Positions 15,251 to 24,572 of a stretch of 64,000 nt of DNA are shown piece by piece. This DNA is from Anaeromicropila populeti. GTDB lineage: Bacteria > Bacillota > Clostridia > Lachnospirales > Lachnospiraceae. The stretch lies in contig NZ_FOYZ01000002.1 of assembly GCF_900112775.1 (NCBI RefSeq), forward strand, positions 1 to 64,000, written 5' to 3'. Numbering within the stretch: position 1 is the first letter of the stretch; every line of letters begins with the position of its first letter. The notes under the pieces are model-generated. The model did no database searches. It was not told the DNA's origin and saw only the letters and a list, made by a program, of their open reading frames with translations. Position numbers and translations under genes: made by a program.

Positions 15251-16903
15251 TTGGATAGAGGAAGACATGCGGTATATGTAGTTGGTCATAGAAATCCTGA
15301 TACGGATTCTATTTGTTCCGCCATATCTTATGCAAGGCTTAAGGAAAAGATTACAGGAGAAAGCTATGTGCCAAAGAGGGCAGGACAGATTAACGCAGAA
15401 ACCCAGTATGTATTAGACCGGTTTGGAGTAAAGGCACCAGATTTTGTGGCTGATGTAAAGACCCAGGTAAAGGATATTGATATTCGTGAAATTCAAGGCG
15501 TGTCAGATCATATATCCTTAAAAAAGGCATGGGCAACTTTAGGTGAAAATAATGTAGTGACTCTTCCAGTGGTTGATTCCAATAACCGGCTAACAGGTGT
15601 GATTACCGTAGGGGATATTGCAAAAGCGTATATGGATGTGTATGACAGCAGAATACTGGCTATGGCAAATACCTCTTTCAGCAATATAGTGGAAACGCTG
15701 GAAGGCGAAATGATTGTTGGAGATATCCGGGAGAATATTAGTGATGGAAAGGTTCTTATAGCAGCAGCAAATCCAGATTTAATGGAAAGCTATATTGAGA
15801 AAGGTGACATTGTTATCCTTGGAAACCGTTACGAATCACAGCTCTGTGCAATTGAAATGAATGCAAAATGTATTATTGTCTGCGACGGAGCAATGGTTTC
15901 CTTTACCATTACAAAACTGGCAGAAAGTCATAATTGTACTATAATTAAAACACCTTATGATACGTATACTGTTGCCAGACTTATGCATCAGAGTATGCCA
16001 ATCCGGTATTTCATGCGCAAGAATAATCTAATTACTTTTACATTAGAGGATTACATTGATGAGATACGTCAAATTATGGCGAAGAAGCGGCATAGGGATT
16101 TTCCTATTTTGGACCATAATGGATGTTTGTGCGGTATGATTTCAAGAAGAAACTTATTAGATGCAAGGAAAAAGCGGGTGATTATGGTGGATCATAATGA
16201 AAAATCTCAGGCAGTTGAGGGGATAGAAGAAGCTGAGTTATTAGAAATAATTGACCATCACAGGTTAGGGAGCATTGAAACCATTAATCCTGTATTCTTT
16301 AGGAATCAACCAGTAGGATGTACATCAACAATCGTTTACCAGATGTATAAGGAAAATGGTGTGGAAATTGAACCAGAGACGGCAGGTCTGCTGTGTTCTG
16401 CTATTTTATCAGATACCCTGGTGTACCGTTCGCCGACTTGTACCCAAATAGATAAAATTGCTGCGGAAGAGCTTGCAAAAATTGCAGGAATTCAAATAGA
16501 AGAACATGCAGTAAAAATGTTTCGCGCAGGAAGCAATCTGAAAAATAAGTCATCAGACGAAATATTTTATCAGGATTTTAAAAAATTTACATCAGGAGAA
16601 GTGGTCTTTGGTGTAGGGCAGATTAACAGTATGTCTCAGGAAGAACTGGATCGAATTAAAGATATTCTGCTGCCATATATGGATAAAGCTTTTTATGAGC
16701 AGGGTGTAGATATGTTGTTTTTTATGCTTACCAACATTTTGGAAGAGTCAACAGAATTATTACTGGCAGGAGATGGGGCAAAGGAACTTTCTGCAAATGC
16801 ATTTCAGCTGCCTCATTCTGAAGAAAGCCTTTATTTAAAAGGTGTTGTCTCGCGAAAGAAGCAGCTGATTCCTGTTCTGATGTCAGAGTTACAAAAAGAG
16901 TAA
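15251..16903 (+). CDS. Manganese-dependent inorganic pyrophosphatase with CBS-DRTGG insert
   Basis: About 550 residues. The DHH phosphoesterase part opens with VVGHRNPDTDSICSAISYA and continues after the insert with IIDHHRLG and the DHHA2 tail (NKSSDEIFYQDFKKF). Between them lie a CBS domain (VTLPVVDSNNRLTGVITVGD), a DRTGG domain and a second CBS (DFPILDHNGCLCGMISRR). In family II PPases of this layout adenine nucleotides bound by CBS control PPi hydrolysis. I chose the TTG at 15251, which lies 6 bp after AGGAGGT; the TTG at 15233 has no site. Confidence 0.88.
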   Translation: MDRGRHAVYVVGHRNPDTDSICSAISYARLKEKITGESYVPKRAGQINAETQYVLDRFGVKAPDFVADVKTQVKDIDIREIQGVSDHISLKKAWATLGENNVVTLPVVDSNNRLTGVITVGDIAKAYMDVYDSRILAMANTSFSNIVETLEGEMIVGDIRENISDGKVLIAAANPDLMESYIEKGDIVILGNRYESQLCAIEMNAKCIIVCDGAMVSFTITKLAESHNCTIIKTPYDTYTVARLMHQSMPIRYFMRKNNLITFTLEDYIDEIRQIMAKKRHRDFPILDHNGCLCGMISRRNLLDARKKRVIMVDHNEKSQAVEGIEEAELLEIIDHHRLGSIETINPVFFRNQPVGCTSTIVYQMYKENGVEIEPETAGLLCSAILSDTLVYRSPTCTQIDKIAAEELAKIAGIQIEEHAVKMFRAGSNLKNKSSDEIFYQDFKKFTSGEVVFGVGQINSMSQEELDRIKDILLPYMDKAFYEQGVDMLFFMLTNILEESTELLLAGDGAKELSANAFQLPHSEESLYLKGVVSRKKQLIPVLMSELQKE

Positions 16904-16912
16904 TTACTAATT

Positions 16913-17257
16913 TCAGATTTTAAATTGTATTTGAATCGGTTTCTTAAGAGTCTGACCACCTTTAGATTTTACTTTTGTAGTTACATTTAGCAGATAAGAT
17001 TCATTTTCGCTGTAATGTTCAAGGGGTTCTACTTCAATTTCATTTGTGGTGGTATTATAGCGAATAGATGTTTTTAAAGGAGTTTTATTTAAAGTGGTCA
17101 CGTATAAATTTTGGTTATTTACAGTTGCCGGATCAAGAGGAGTATTAAATTTTACGCGCCATATAAAATTTGGAGTGCGAAAACGAATATTTTGTTTTAC
17201 CTTCTCTTCCATTCCGGGAGTAACAGATTCAATATTTAAATATCTTGATGAATTCAT
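16913..17257 (-). CDS. Small SbsA/Big_5-type Ig-like protein
   Basis: 114 residues, almost all one Ig-like domain of the SbsA (Big_5) kind: FIWRVKFNTPLDPATVNNQN, then LYVTT, NEIEVEPLEHYSENESYLLN and VTTKVKSKGG. These domains normally sit in tandem in surface or S-layer proteins. Here there is no signal peptide, anchor or partner domain, which is odd. AGAGAGGTG precedes the ATG. It converges with the pyrophosphatase gene and diverges from the flavin reductase gene. Confidence 0.65.
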   Translation of the reverse strand: MNSSRYLNIESVTPGMEEKVKQNIRFRTPNFIWRVKFNTPLDPATVNNQNLYVTTLNKTPLKTSIRYNTTTNEIEVEPLEHYSENESYLLNVTTKVKSKGGQTLKKPIQIQFKI

Positions 17258-17335
17258 ACTATCACCTCTCTTTAGTTATTATAATATAAATAAGGTGAAA
17301 AGTATATATAATGATACAAAATTAAGGAGTATAGA

Positions 17336-17911
17336 ATGGCAAAACAATTTTGGAAGCCTGGTAATATGTTATATCCTTTACCAGCAGTATTAGTGTCCTG
17401 TGGGATTTTTGGAGAAGAGGTAAATGCTTTTACTGTTGCATGGACAGGAACTATTTGTACCAATCCAGCAATGGTTTATATTTCAGTAAGACCAGAGAGG
17501 TATTCGTATGATCTAATTAAAAAAACAGGAGAGTTTGTAATTAACCTGACTACGAAAAAGCTTGTGAAAGAAGTGGATTATTGTGGGGTTCGATCGGGAA
17601 GAAAAGAAAATAAATTTGCAAGGACGAAGCTTACGCCAGAGAAGGCAAATAAGGTAAAAGCACCTCTCATAGCCCAATGTCCTGTCAGCATAGAATGTAA
17701 GGTGAAAGAGGTAAAAAAACTGGGCTCTCATCATATGTTTATTGCAGACGTTCTTGGCGTAAATGTGGAAGAATCTTATTTAGATGCAAAAGGAAAATTT
17801 GAATTGAATCGCTCTGATTTATTAATTTATTCTCATGGTGAATATTATAATATGGGAAAATTATTAGGGAGCTTTGGATATTCTGTAAAAAAGAAGGGGA
17901 AAGGTCGTTGA
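17336..17911 (+). CDS. Flavin reductase family (flavoredoxin-like) protein
   Basis: 191 residues with the FMN-binding split-barrel pattern: PLPAVLVSCG, FTVAWTGTICTNPAMVYISV, and RYSYDLIKKTGEFVINL. Close relatives in clostridia are flavoredoxins or NADPH-flavin reductases that pass electrons through bound FMN. The partner here is unknown. A clean AAGGAG precedes the ATG, and the OLD-like gene begins 4 bp after the stop, suggesting translational coupling. Confidence 0.85.
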   Translation: MAKQFWKPGNMLYPLPAVLVSCGIFGEEVNAFTVAWTGTICTNPAMVYISVRPERYSYDLIKKTGEFVINLTTKKLVKEVDYCGVRSGRKENKFARTKLTPEKANKVKAPLIAQCPVSIECKVKEVKKLGSHHMFIADVLGVNVEESYLDAKGKFELNRSDLLIYSHGEYYNMGKLLGSFGYSVKKKGKGR

Positions 17912-17915
17912 TTGT

Positions 17916-19775
17916 GTGAAAATAAGCGGGTTATTTATTAAAAATTTTAAATCTATTCGGGAACTGAAGATACAGGATGTTGACAATGCAATGATTTTAG
18001 TCGGCAAGAATAATACAGGAAAAACGGTTGTAATTGATGCAATACGGGTAGTATCTGGTGAATACAAGGTGAGTAAAACGGATTTTAACCGGATTGAAGA
18101 TAATATTGAAATTGGCATGGAAGTAGAGTTCACAGAAGAAGATTTAAGCATGTTCCACCAGAAAGGAATGGTAAGTAAGTACAGAAAGTATGAGGCGTGG
18201 GAAAAAGATTTTAAAAATAAACTACCTTCCTTTATAGATGGAGTGCTTTCTTTTGTGTGTATTATAAATGCAAATGGTAACATAAAATACAGTGATGGAG
18301 GGAAGAAAAGTAATTTATATATTCCAATGATTTTTCCGAAAACTTATCATATTGATCAAGCAAGAAATCTGGACGCACTACAGAGTGAAGTGTTAAGTTT
18401 TTATGACAAGGAGTCACTAAATGAGTTAATGGAAAATATTTGTATTTACGATAAAGCAAAAAAATGTAACCGCTGCTTTCAATGCATTGAACAAATTAAC
18501 CAAAAGACACCAGAAGATCTTACATTATATGAGACGGCAAGGCTGATGGAGTATAAGCTGTTTCATATGAATATAAGTCAGTTTACGGAAAAATTAAATC
18601 ATTATTTTAAACTAAATGGCAGTAATTCTTATGAAATCAGCTATGAGGTAAATTTTAATGCGAAGGAACTAGTTCAAATTGAAACAAAAGTATATAACCG
18701 CAATCGTAAGACGATAGGTTCCATTCAGACATTAAGTGAAGGTTTAAGGAGTATTTATGCGTTGTCTCTTCTAGAGGCGTATATAGATGAAGAAAACACC
18801 ATACCATGTATTATTATAATTGAGGATCCTGAGATTTATCTCCACCCTCAATTACAAAAAACAGCTAGTGAAATTTTGTTTCGTTTATCAAAAAAGAATC
18901 AGGTTATTTTTTCTACTCATTCTCCTAATATGATATTCAATTTTTCATCTAAACAAATTAAGCAGGTTGTTTTGGACGAAGAATATTATACAACCATAAA
19001 TGAGCAGACAGATGTAGATGAAATTTTAGATGATTTAGGGTATACAGCAAATGATATTTTAAATGTAAGCTTTGTATTTATTGTAGAAGGAAAGCAGGAT
19101 GGAAACCGTTTACCGCTATTACTGGAAAAGTATTACTCAGAAATTTATGATGAGGAAGGAAAGATTCAGAGAATCTCCATTATCCCAACAAATAGCTGTA
19201 CAAATATCAAAACATATGCTAACTTAAAATATATTAATAAACTGTATTTAAAGGATCAGTTTTTGATGATTCGGGACAGCGATGGAAAGAATCCGAAGCA
19301 TTTAGTGAAACAACTGTGCAGTTATTATAGCCAGAGGGCAAAGGAAGATGTGGGAAATCTGCCAAGAGTAACGCCTAAAAATGTATTAATTCTAAAATAT
19401 TACTCTTTTGAAAATTATTTTCTTGACCCAGTTATCATGGCAAAAATCGGAGTGGTAAAAAGTGTAGAAGAATTTTATAATATTCTTTTTAAAAAATACA
19501 AAGACTATCTTTATAAGTTAGGCAGTACAAAACGGCTGATTAAAAATTTTAACCTGAGAATTAATACAAAAGAAGATTTGAAAAAAAATATGGAATTAAT
19601 TAAAACTTATGTCAGAGGACATAATTTGTATGATATTTTTTATAGCAAGTACCGTGGTGATGCGGAAACAGAAATATTAAAAAAGTATATTGATGTGGCA
19701 CCACCAGAGACATTTGATGATATACTGAAGGCAATCGATAATTTTGTCTATTTTGAAAACAGACGGAGGAAATAG
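17916..19775 (+). CDS. OLD-like AAA ATPase with TOPRIM nuclease-like domain
   Basis: 619 residues from a GTG. Walker A is GKNNTGKTV (about residues 29-37), Walker B IIIIEDPEIYLHP (about 300), followed by VIFSTHSPNMI (sensor/His). The TOPRIM part begins FIVEGKQDGNRLPLL (about 388) and continues LMIRDSDGKNP, so acidic metal ligands appear intact. OLD nucleases of this type include phage-defence proteins. A cysteine cluster, CIYDKAKKCNRCFQC (about 176-190, CX7CX2CX2C), lies in the ATPase arm and is not standard. No UvrD-like helicase is adjacent, so it is not a Gabija pair. Its stop overlaps the ribosome binding region of aroK. Confidence 0.8.
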   Translation: MKISGLFIKNFKSIRELKIQDVDNAMILVGKNNTGKTVVIDAIRVVSGEYKVSKTDFNRIEDNIEIGMEVEFTEEDLSMFHQKGMVSKYRKYEAWEKDFKNKLPSFIDGVLSFVCIINANGNIKYSDGGKKSNLYIPMIFPKTYHIDQARNLDALQSEVLSFYDKESLNELMENICIYDKAKKCNRCFQCIEQINQKTPEDLTLYETARLMEYKLFHMNISQFTEKLNHYFKLNGSNSYEISYEVNFNAKELVQIETKVYNRNRKTIGSIQTLSEGLRSIYALSLLEAYIDEENTIPCIIIIEDPEIYLHPQLQKTASEILFRLSKKNQVIFSTHSPNMIFNFSSKQIKQVVLDEEYYTTINEQTDVDEILDDLGYTANDILNVSFVFIVEGKQDGNRLPLLLEKYYSEIYDEEGKIQRISIIPTNSCTNIKTYANLKYINKLYLKDQFLMIRDSDGKNPKHLVKQLCSYYSQRAKEDVGNLPRVTPKNVLILKYYSFENYFLDPVIMAKIGVVKSVEEFYNILFKKYKDYLYKLGSTKRLIKNFNLRINTKEDLKKNMELIKTYVRGHNLYDIFYSKYRGDAETEILKKYIDVAPPETFDDILKAIDNFVYFENRRRK

Positions 19776-19779
19776 TGAC

Positions 19780-20277
19780 TTGAATAACATTGTTTTGGTT
19801 GGTATGCCAGGAGCAGGTAAAAGTACGGTGGGAGTTGTATTGGCAAAGGTAATCGGATATCAGTTTATTGATTCCGATTTGCTAATACAACAAAGAGAAA
19901 AAAAGCTTTTAAAAGATATTATTGCAGAACAAGGATTAGATAAGTTTATTCAAATTGAAGAGGATGTAAATTGCAGCATAGATTGCCAACAGTGCGTAAT
20001 CGCCACAGGAGGCAGTGTAGTTTATGGCGAAAAGGCAATGGAGCATCTTCGCAGCATTGCAACCATTGTATACATAAAGCTAAGTATGTCTACATTGAAA
20101 AAGAGACTTGGCGATATAAAGAAAAGGGGGGTAGTGCTAAGAAAAAATCAAAGTTTTGAGGAACTTTATATGGAAAGATGCCCACTTTATGAAAAGTATG
20201 CTCATGTTGTGGCAGATGCAGAAGGTTATAATGTAGAAGAATTGATGTTTGTAATAAAAGAAAAATTAAAATTATAA
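19780..20277 (+). CDS. aroK: Shikimate kinase
   Basis: 165 residues. Phosphorylates shikimate at O3 with ATP in chorismate synthesis. Visible motifs are the P-loop GMPGAGKSTVG, the shikimate-binding DSD (QFIDSDLLI), the E in IQIEEDV, and the ATGGSVV segment. The TTG at 19780 follows GGAGG; upstream in-frame codons lie inside the OLD-like gene without a ribosome binding site. The normal RxxLY lid segment is altered here (GVVLRKNQSFEEL), and other aro genes are not nearby. Confidence 0.85.
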   Translation: MNNIVLVGMPGAGKSTVGVVLAKVIGYQFIDSDLLIQQREKKLLKDIIAEQGLDKFIQIEEDVNCSIDCQQCVIATGGSVVYGEKAMEHLRSIATIVYIKLSMSTLKKRLGDIKKRGVVLRKNQSFEELYMERCPLYEKYAHVVADAEGYNVEELMFVIKEKLKL

Positions 20278-20396
20278 TTTACAATTGAAAGCTTTATGGT
20301 ATAATAAATAAGGATTGCAAAATATACAAATTATTAGAATAGATTTGTGCAAATTCACGAATAAAAAAATCATTATTGATTTGTTTGAGGTGTACG

Positions 20397-21695
20397 ATGG
20401 AACAATATATAATCAAAGGTGGAAAGCCCCTGAAGGGTGAAGTGAATATAAGTGGTGCAAAGAATGCAGCATTAGGTATTCTGGCTGCAGCCATTATGAC
20501 GGATGAGACGGTAACAATTGATAATTTGCCCGATGTTCGTGATATTAATGTATTATTGCAAGCCATGGAGGGTATAGGAGCAAAAGTCGAGCGTGTAGGC
20601 AAACACGTTGTTAAAATAAATGGAAAAGGCATCAGTTCCATTAGTATTGATTACGAATATATCAGGAAAATCAGGGCTTCTTATTATTTGTTAGGTGCAT
20701 TATTAGGAAAATATAAGAAAGGGCAGGTTGCACTGCCAGGAGGCTGCAATATTGGAAGCCGTCCGATTGACCAGCATATTAAAGGATTTAAAGCATTAGG
20801 TGCAACGGTTAAGATAGAACAGGGTATGATTGACACGAATGCAGAAGTATTGAGAGGAAATCATATTTATCTTGATGTTGTTAGTGTTGGCGCGACAATT
20901 AATATTATGCTTGCGGCATGTATGGCAGAAGGAAAAACGTTAATTGAAAATGCGGCAAAGGAGCCTCATATTGTAGATGTTGCAAACTTTCTTAACAGCA
21001 TGGGCGCTAATGTTAAAGGTGCAGGTACAGATGTAATTCGTATTACTGGTGTCCAGTCTTTGCATGGAAGTGAATATTCAATTATTCCTGATCAAATTGA
21101 AGCAGGAACTTTTATGATAGCGGCCGCTGCTACAAAGGGCGATGTAGTAATACGTAATGTAATTCCAAAGCATTTAGAGGCCATTACGGCTAAGCTAGAG
21201 GAAATGGGTGCATGTGTAGAAGAATTAGATGATGCAGTGCATGTATTTGCGAATGAGCGATTAGGAAATACCCATGTAAAAACGCTGCCATACCCAGGTT
21301 TTCCAACAGATATGCAGCCGCAAATCAGCATGCTGCTGGCTTTATCCAAAGGAACAAGTATAGTTACAGAAAGTATTTTTGAAAACAGATTTAAATATGT
21401 GGATGAACTGGCGAGAATGGGTACTAACATTAAGGTAGAAGGAAATACCGCAATTATTGATGGTGTTGAAAAGATAACAGGAGCCGTAGTTAGTGCACCA
21501 GACTTAAGAGCAGGAGCAGCGTTAGTAGTTGCTGGGCTTGTAGCAGAAGGATATACAGTCATAGACCATATTGAATATGTGGAGCGGGGATATGAAGATT
21601 TTGAAGGAAAAATGAAAGCTCTTGGTGCACATATGGATAAGGTTGATATGGAAGATGAGAGAGCAATACAGAAATTCAAATTAAAAATAAGTTAA
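20397..21695 (+). CDS. murA: UDP-N-acetylglucosamine 1-carboxyvinyltransferase
   Basis: 432 residues, full length. Transfers enolpyruvate from PEP to UDP-GlcNAc, the first committed step of peptidoglycan synthesis. It shows [14 protein letters not shown] at the start, the PEP-adduct Cys in [14 protein letters not shown] (a fosfomycin-sensitive type), and [10 protein letters not shown] near residue 300. The ATG at 20397 follows TTTGAGGTG; the earlier TTG lacks a site. It stands alone between aroK and a strong terminator. Confidence 0.95.
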   Translation: MEQYIIKGGKPLKGEVNISGAKNAALGILAAAIMTDETVTIDNLPDVRDINVLLQAMEGIGAKVERVGKHVVKINGKGISSISIDYEYIRKIRASYYLLGALLGKYKKGQVALPGGCNIGSRPIDQHIKGFKALGATVKIEQGMIDTNAEVLRGNHIYLDVVSVGATINIMLAACMAEGKTLIENAAKEPHIVDVANFLNSMGANVKGAGTDVIRITGVQSLHGSEYSIIPDQIEAGTFMIAAAATKGDVVIRNVIPKHLEAITAKLEEMGACVEELDDAVHVFANERLGNTHVKTLPYPGFPTDMQPQISMLLALSKGTSIVTESIFENRFKYVDELARMGTNIKVEGNTAIIDGVEKITGAVVSAPDLRAGAALVVAGLVAEGYTVIDHIEYVERGYEDFEGKMKALGAHMDKVDMEDERAIQKFKLKIS

Positions 21696-21697
21696 AG

Positions 21698-21726
21698 AAA
21701 GAGAGCCTGTTAACAGGCTCTCTTTT
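21698..21726. terminator. Palindromic terminator after murA
   Basis: A 28-bp perfect palindrome (AAAGAGAGCCTGTT and its complement) followed by TTTT, 3 bp after the murA stop. It probably also serves the convergent HD-GYP gene. Confidence 0.88.
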
Positions 21727-21750
21727 ATAAGTGTGGTTGTTTACATGAAA

Positions 21751-22830
21751 TTAAACCATTGAGGTTATGTATAAATCATGTCGTTTTGATAAATCAATAA
21801 ACTCTTCTTTTACCTTAATAATTGGTCGTGAAAGATTATTTTTATTAATTAGAACAATAACACCTTCTTGTCCATCACTCAATACAACATTGCTGTGAAT
21901 ATAAGTTTCAGCAGTACCTTGTAAGAACGTAATTAGTATCTGTGGATCGTACTTTTGAAGTCCTTCCGACTCAAAAATATTAATTACTTCAAATGGACAC
22001 ATAGGTGCACGGTATACCCTGGCAGATGTCATTGCATCATAGGTATCTGCAATTGCTATGATTTTAGCAAATTCAATAATCTTAGAGCTTGGCAGATGAC
22101 TTGGGTAACCGCTGCCGTCACACCTTTCATGGTGCATTAAAACACTTAATTTAACACGCATATCACAGTTCTGATCTTTAATTAATTCATAACCCTTCAT
22201 AGAATGAGTTTTAATAATGGTATACTCTTCTTCTGATAAAGTACTTGGTTTAGTTAAAATATCCTGAGGAACAAGTAGTTTTCCAATGTCATGAAGCAAA
22301 CCAGATAAAGTTAAAATATCTAAATCATTATTCGAGATATTCATCCATTTTCCTATTACATTAGAAATAAGTGCAACATTAACGGAATGAACAAACGTTA
22401 AATCATCATAATCACGCATACATTGAAGCATATGAAAAATGTGTATTCCATTACGGCTTTCGGCAAGTAATTCTTTTGTATTTTCTAGTAAAAGATTAAA
22501 ATCAAAATTCATAGTGCCTTCATTTATAAAATCATTTAGCATATGTTTTAGCATATCAACAGACTCAGCTAATTTGACATCAAATTTCTTGAATTCCGGA
22601 GTACGCTTGATTTCTTCAGAAAAAGAAACATTCTGATCCATCTTTATAGGTTCTAGTTCATCCAATAAAATTCTGAAATCCGTAATAGAATAAAAATTAA
22701 GTCTGGTAATTGCTCGATTAGTAAGCGTAGTGTTTTTAGCTATAATTAACTGATTATTAAAAGTATAAACATCCTCTGCTACAATCATTCCTGGTCTAGC
22801 TTGTGTGGTTAATATACGTTTTGTTTTCAT
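21751..22830 (-). CDS. HD-GYP domain cyclic-di-GMP phosphodiesterase
   Basis: 359 residues. An N-terminal region of about 110 residues resembles the DUF3391-like part of HD-GYP proteins (LTTQARPGMIVAEDVYTFNN). The catalytic domain has HSVNVALIS, LLHDIGKLLVPQDILTKPS, HSMKGYELI, MHHERCDGSGYP (the HHE...DGxGYP signature) and ADTYDAMTSARVYR. Such enzymes hydrolyse c-di-GMP and control motility or surface states. There is no receiver domain. Metal ligands look complete, so activity is likely. Confidence 0.88.
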   Translation of the reverse strand: MKTKRILTTQARPGMIVAEDVYTFNNQLIIAKNTTLTNRAITRLNFYSITDFRILLDELEPIKMDQNVSFSEEIKRTPEFKKFDVKLAESVDMLKHMLNDFINEGTMNFDFNLLLENTKELLAESRNGIHIFHMLQCMRDYDDLTFVHSVNVALISNVIGKWMNISNNDLDILTLSGLLHDIGKLLVPQDILTKPSTLSEEEYTIIKTHSMKGYELIKDQNCDMRVKLSVLMHHERCDGSGYPSHLPSSKIIEFAKIIAIADTYDAMTSARVYRAPMCPFEVINIFESEGLQKYDPQILITFLQGTAETYIHSNVVLSDGQEGVIVLINKNNLSRPIIKVKEEFIDLSKRHDLYITSMV

Positions 22831-22948
22831 TGTTTCACCTACTATCCTTCTCCATCAAAATGAGTACAAACTGCGTACCTATATACTTTAAGTATAGGTA
22901 AAGAAAAGGGTTCTGTCAACAAATTCTGCAATAAAATAATTTATTTTA

Positions 22949-24148
22949 TTAAGATAAATAATTCTTCAACAATTCAACTTTATCAAGCTTTTCCCAAGGA
23001 AGATTAAGGTCATTTCTTCCAAAATGTCCATACGCAGCAGTCTGTTTATAAATAGGTCTTCTTAGGTCGAGCATTTTAATAATTCCGGCAGGACGTAAAT
23101 CAAAATTAGTACGAATAATCTCAACTAATTTAGTATTAGATAGTTTTCCTGTGCCAAAAGTATCCACCATAATAGAAGTAGGCTGAGCAACTCCAATTGC
23201 ATAGGAAAGCTGTATTTCACATTTATCTGCAAGACCAGAAGCAACAATGTTTTTTGCTACGTATCTTGCTGCATAAGCAGCAGAACGGTCTACTTTTGTA
23301 CAATCTTTCCCTGAAAATGCACCACCGCCGTGACGGGCATATCCGCCGTAGGTGTCAACAATAATTTTTCTTCCAGTTAACCCACTGTCGCCATTAGGAC
23401 CACCAATTACAAAACGGCCTGTAGGATTAATAAAAATTTTAGTTTGATCATCTACTAGTTCAGAAGGGACTACAGTATCAATTACATATTTTTTTACATC
23501 TGCATGAATCTGTTCCTGGGAAACGTCTGCTGCATGTTGTGAAGAAATGACAATGGCATCAATGTGGACAGCCTTACCATTCTCATCATATTCAACTGTA
23601 ACCTGAGATTTTCCATCTGGACGAAGGTAAGCTAATGTACCATCCTTACGAACTTCACTAAGCTTGCGTGTTAATTTATGAGCAAGGGCGATAGGATATG
23701 GCATAAATTCTTCTGTTTCATTGGATGCAAAGCCAAACATCATTCCCTGATCACCAGCACCAATGGCTTCAATCTGCTCATCAGAATAATCCAGTTCTGT
23801 TTGTGCTTTTGCTTCAAGAGCTTTATCAACACCCATGGCAATATCCGTTGATTGTTCATCTAGTGCAACAATAACACCACAGGTACCAGCATCAAAACCC
23901 TTGTCAGATTGGTCGTAGCCTATATTCTTAATTGTTTCCCTTACAATTTTTTGAATATCAACATAACCTTTTGTGGTTACCTCTCCCATTACAAGAACTA
24001 AACCTGTAGTAATAGCTGTTTCACATGCAACACGGCTCATTGGATCTTGTTCCAAAAGAGCATCCAAAATAGAGTCAGATATCTGGTCACAGATTTTATC
24101 AGGATGACCTTCCGTAACAGATTCAGATGTAAATAATAATTTTTCCAT
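22949..24148 (-). CDS. metK: S-adenosylmethionine synthetase
   Basis: 399 residues, full length. Makes SAM from methionine and ATP. Signature segments are [20 protein letters not shown] at the start, [12 protein letters not shown], and [26 protein letters not shown] lies 7 bp before the ATG. The long 5' leader carries a SAM-I riboswitch and terminator, giving feedback by its own product. Confidence 0.97.
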   Translation of the reverse strand: MEKLLFTSESVTEGHPDKICDQISDSILDALLEQDPMSRVACETAITTGLVLVMGEVTTKGYVDIQKIVRETIKNIGYDQSDKGFDAGTCGVIVALDEQSTDIAMGVDKALEAKAQTELDYSDEQIEAIGAGDQGMMFGFASNETEEFMPYPIALAHKLTRKLSEVRKDGTLAYLRPDGKSQVTVEYDENGKAVHIDAIVISSQHAADVSQEQIHADVKKYVIDTVVPSELVDDQTKIFINPTGRFVIGGPNGDSGLTGRKIIVDTYGGYARHGGGAFSGKDCTKVDRSAAYAARYVAKNIVASGLADKCEIQLSYAIGVAQPTSIMVDTFGTGKLSNTKLVEIIRTNFDLRPAGIIKMLDLRRPIYKQTAAYGHFGRNDLNLPWEKLDKVELLKNYLS

Positions 24149-24261
24149 TTCATTTCCTCCTTATAGTACTATATCCATATTATTTCCCGAATTGTAACAG
24201 CGATTCGTAATGATATCCAATTTGTGTCAAAACAAAAGGAAAACAAATACTGTTTTTGTAA

Positions 24262-24290
24262 AAAAATAAGTCCATCAACAAGATGGACTT
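24262..24290 (-). terminator. Riboswitch-controlled terminator
   Basis: On the minus strand AAGTCCATC pairs with GATGGACTT around TTGTT, followed by A then a T run. Placed 11 bp after the SAM-I aptamer and about 115 bp before metK. Confidence 0.9.
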
Positions 24291-24300
24291 GAAACATTAT

Positions 24301-24406
24301 CTCAAATCCTCTTATTGTTCGATTACTCGCTCAGATTGGCACCTTCCACAAAGGGGTTGCCGTGACTTCATAGAGCCTTAACTCTCCGCCACTCTAAATA
24401 AGAGAA
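24301..24406 (-). ncRNA. SAM-I (S-box) riboswitch upstream of metK
   Basis: Read on the minus strand, the leader has the S-box core in order: CTCTTATTTAGAGTGGCGGA, then a P2 arm, CTATGAAGTCACGGCAACC, a variable stem, GAAGGTGCCAATCTGAG, and the closing AAGAGGATTTGAG that pairs with the first strand to form P1. SAM binding should stabilise P1 and allow the downstream terminator to form. It lies between a strong sigma-A promoter and metK. Confidence 0.95.
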
Positions 24407-24432
24407 ATAATATACTATAGCTTTATACAATT

Positions 24433-24461
24433 ATTGTACAAGTTCTGTTGAAAGATGTCAA
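24433..24461 (-). promoter_or_regulatory. metK promoter
   Basis: Minus-strand TTGACA (24461-24456), 17 bp, then TACAAT (24438-24433). It lies just ahead of the riboswitch. Confidence 0.8.
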
Positions 24462-24478
24462 GGAGTAAAATTCCATAG

Positions 24479-24507
24479 TTGTTCCAAATGACACTATGTG
24501 ATAAAAT
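24479..24507 (+). promoter_or_regulatory. Candidate promoter for the sensor kinase operon
   Basis: TTGTTC (24479-24484), 17 bp, TAAAAT (24502-24507), about 65 bp before the kinase start and divergent from metK. Confidence 0.55.
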
Positions 24508-24572
24508 TAAGCAATAGCCAGTTGAAAAATAGAAAAAGGTTATAATAAGAATAGGAGGGATTGTTCATCAAA

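Noticed and set aside
17916-19775. Gabija defence system
   Set aside because: An OLD-like protein is present but no adjacent UvrD-like helicase; neighbours are a flavin reductase and shikimate kinase.
21092-21679. 195-codon frame antisense to murA
   Set aside because: Shadow of a strongly conserved gene; Ser/Pro-rich composition is typical of reverse-strand artefacts.
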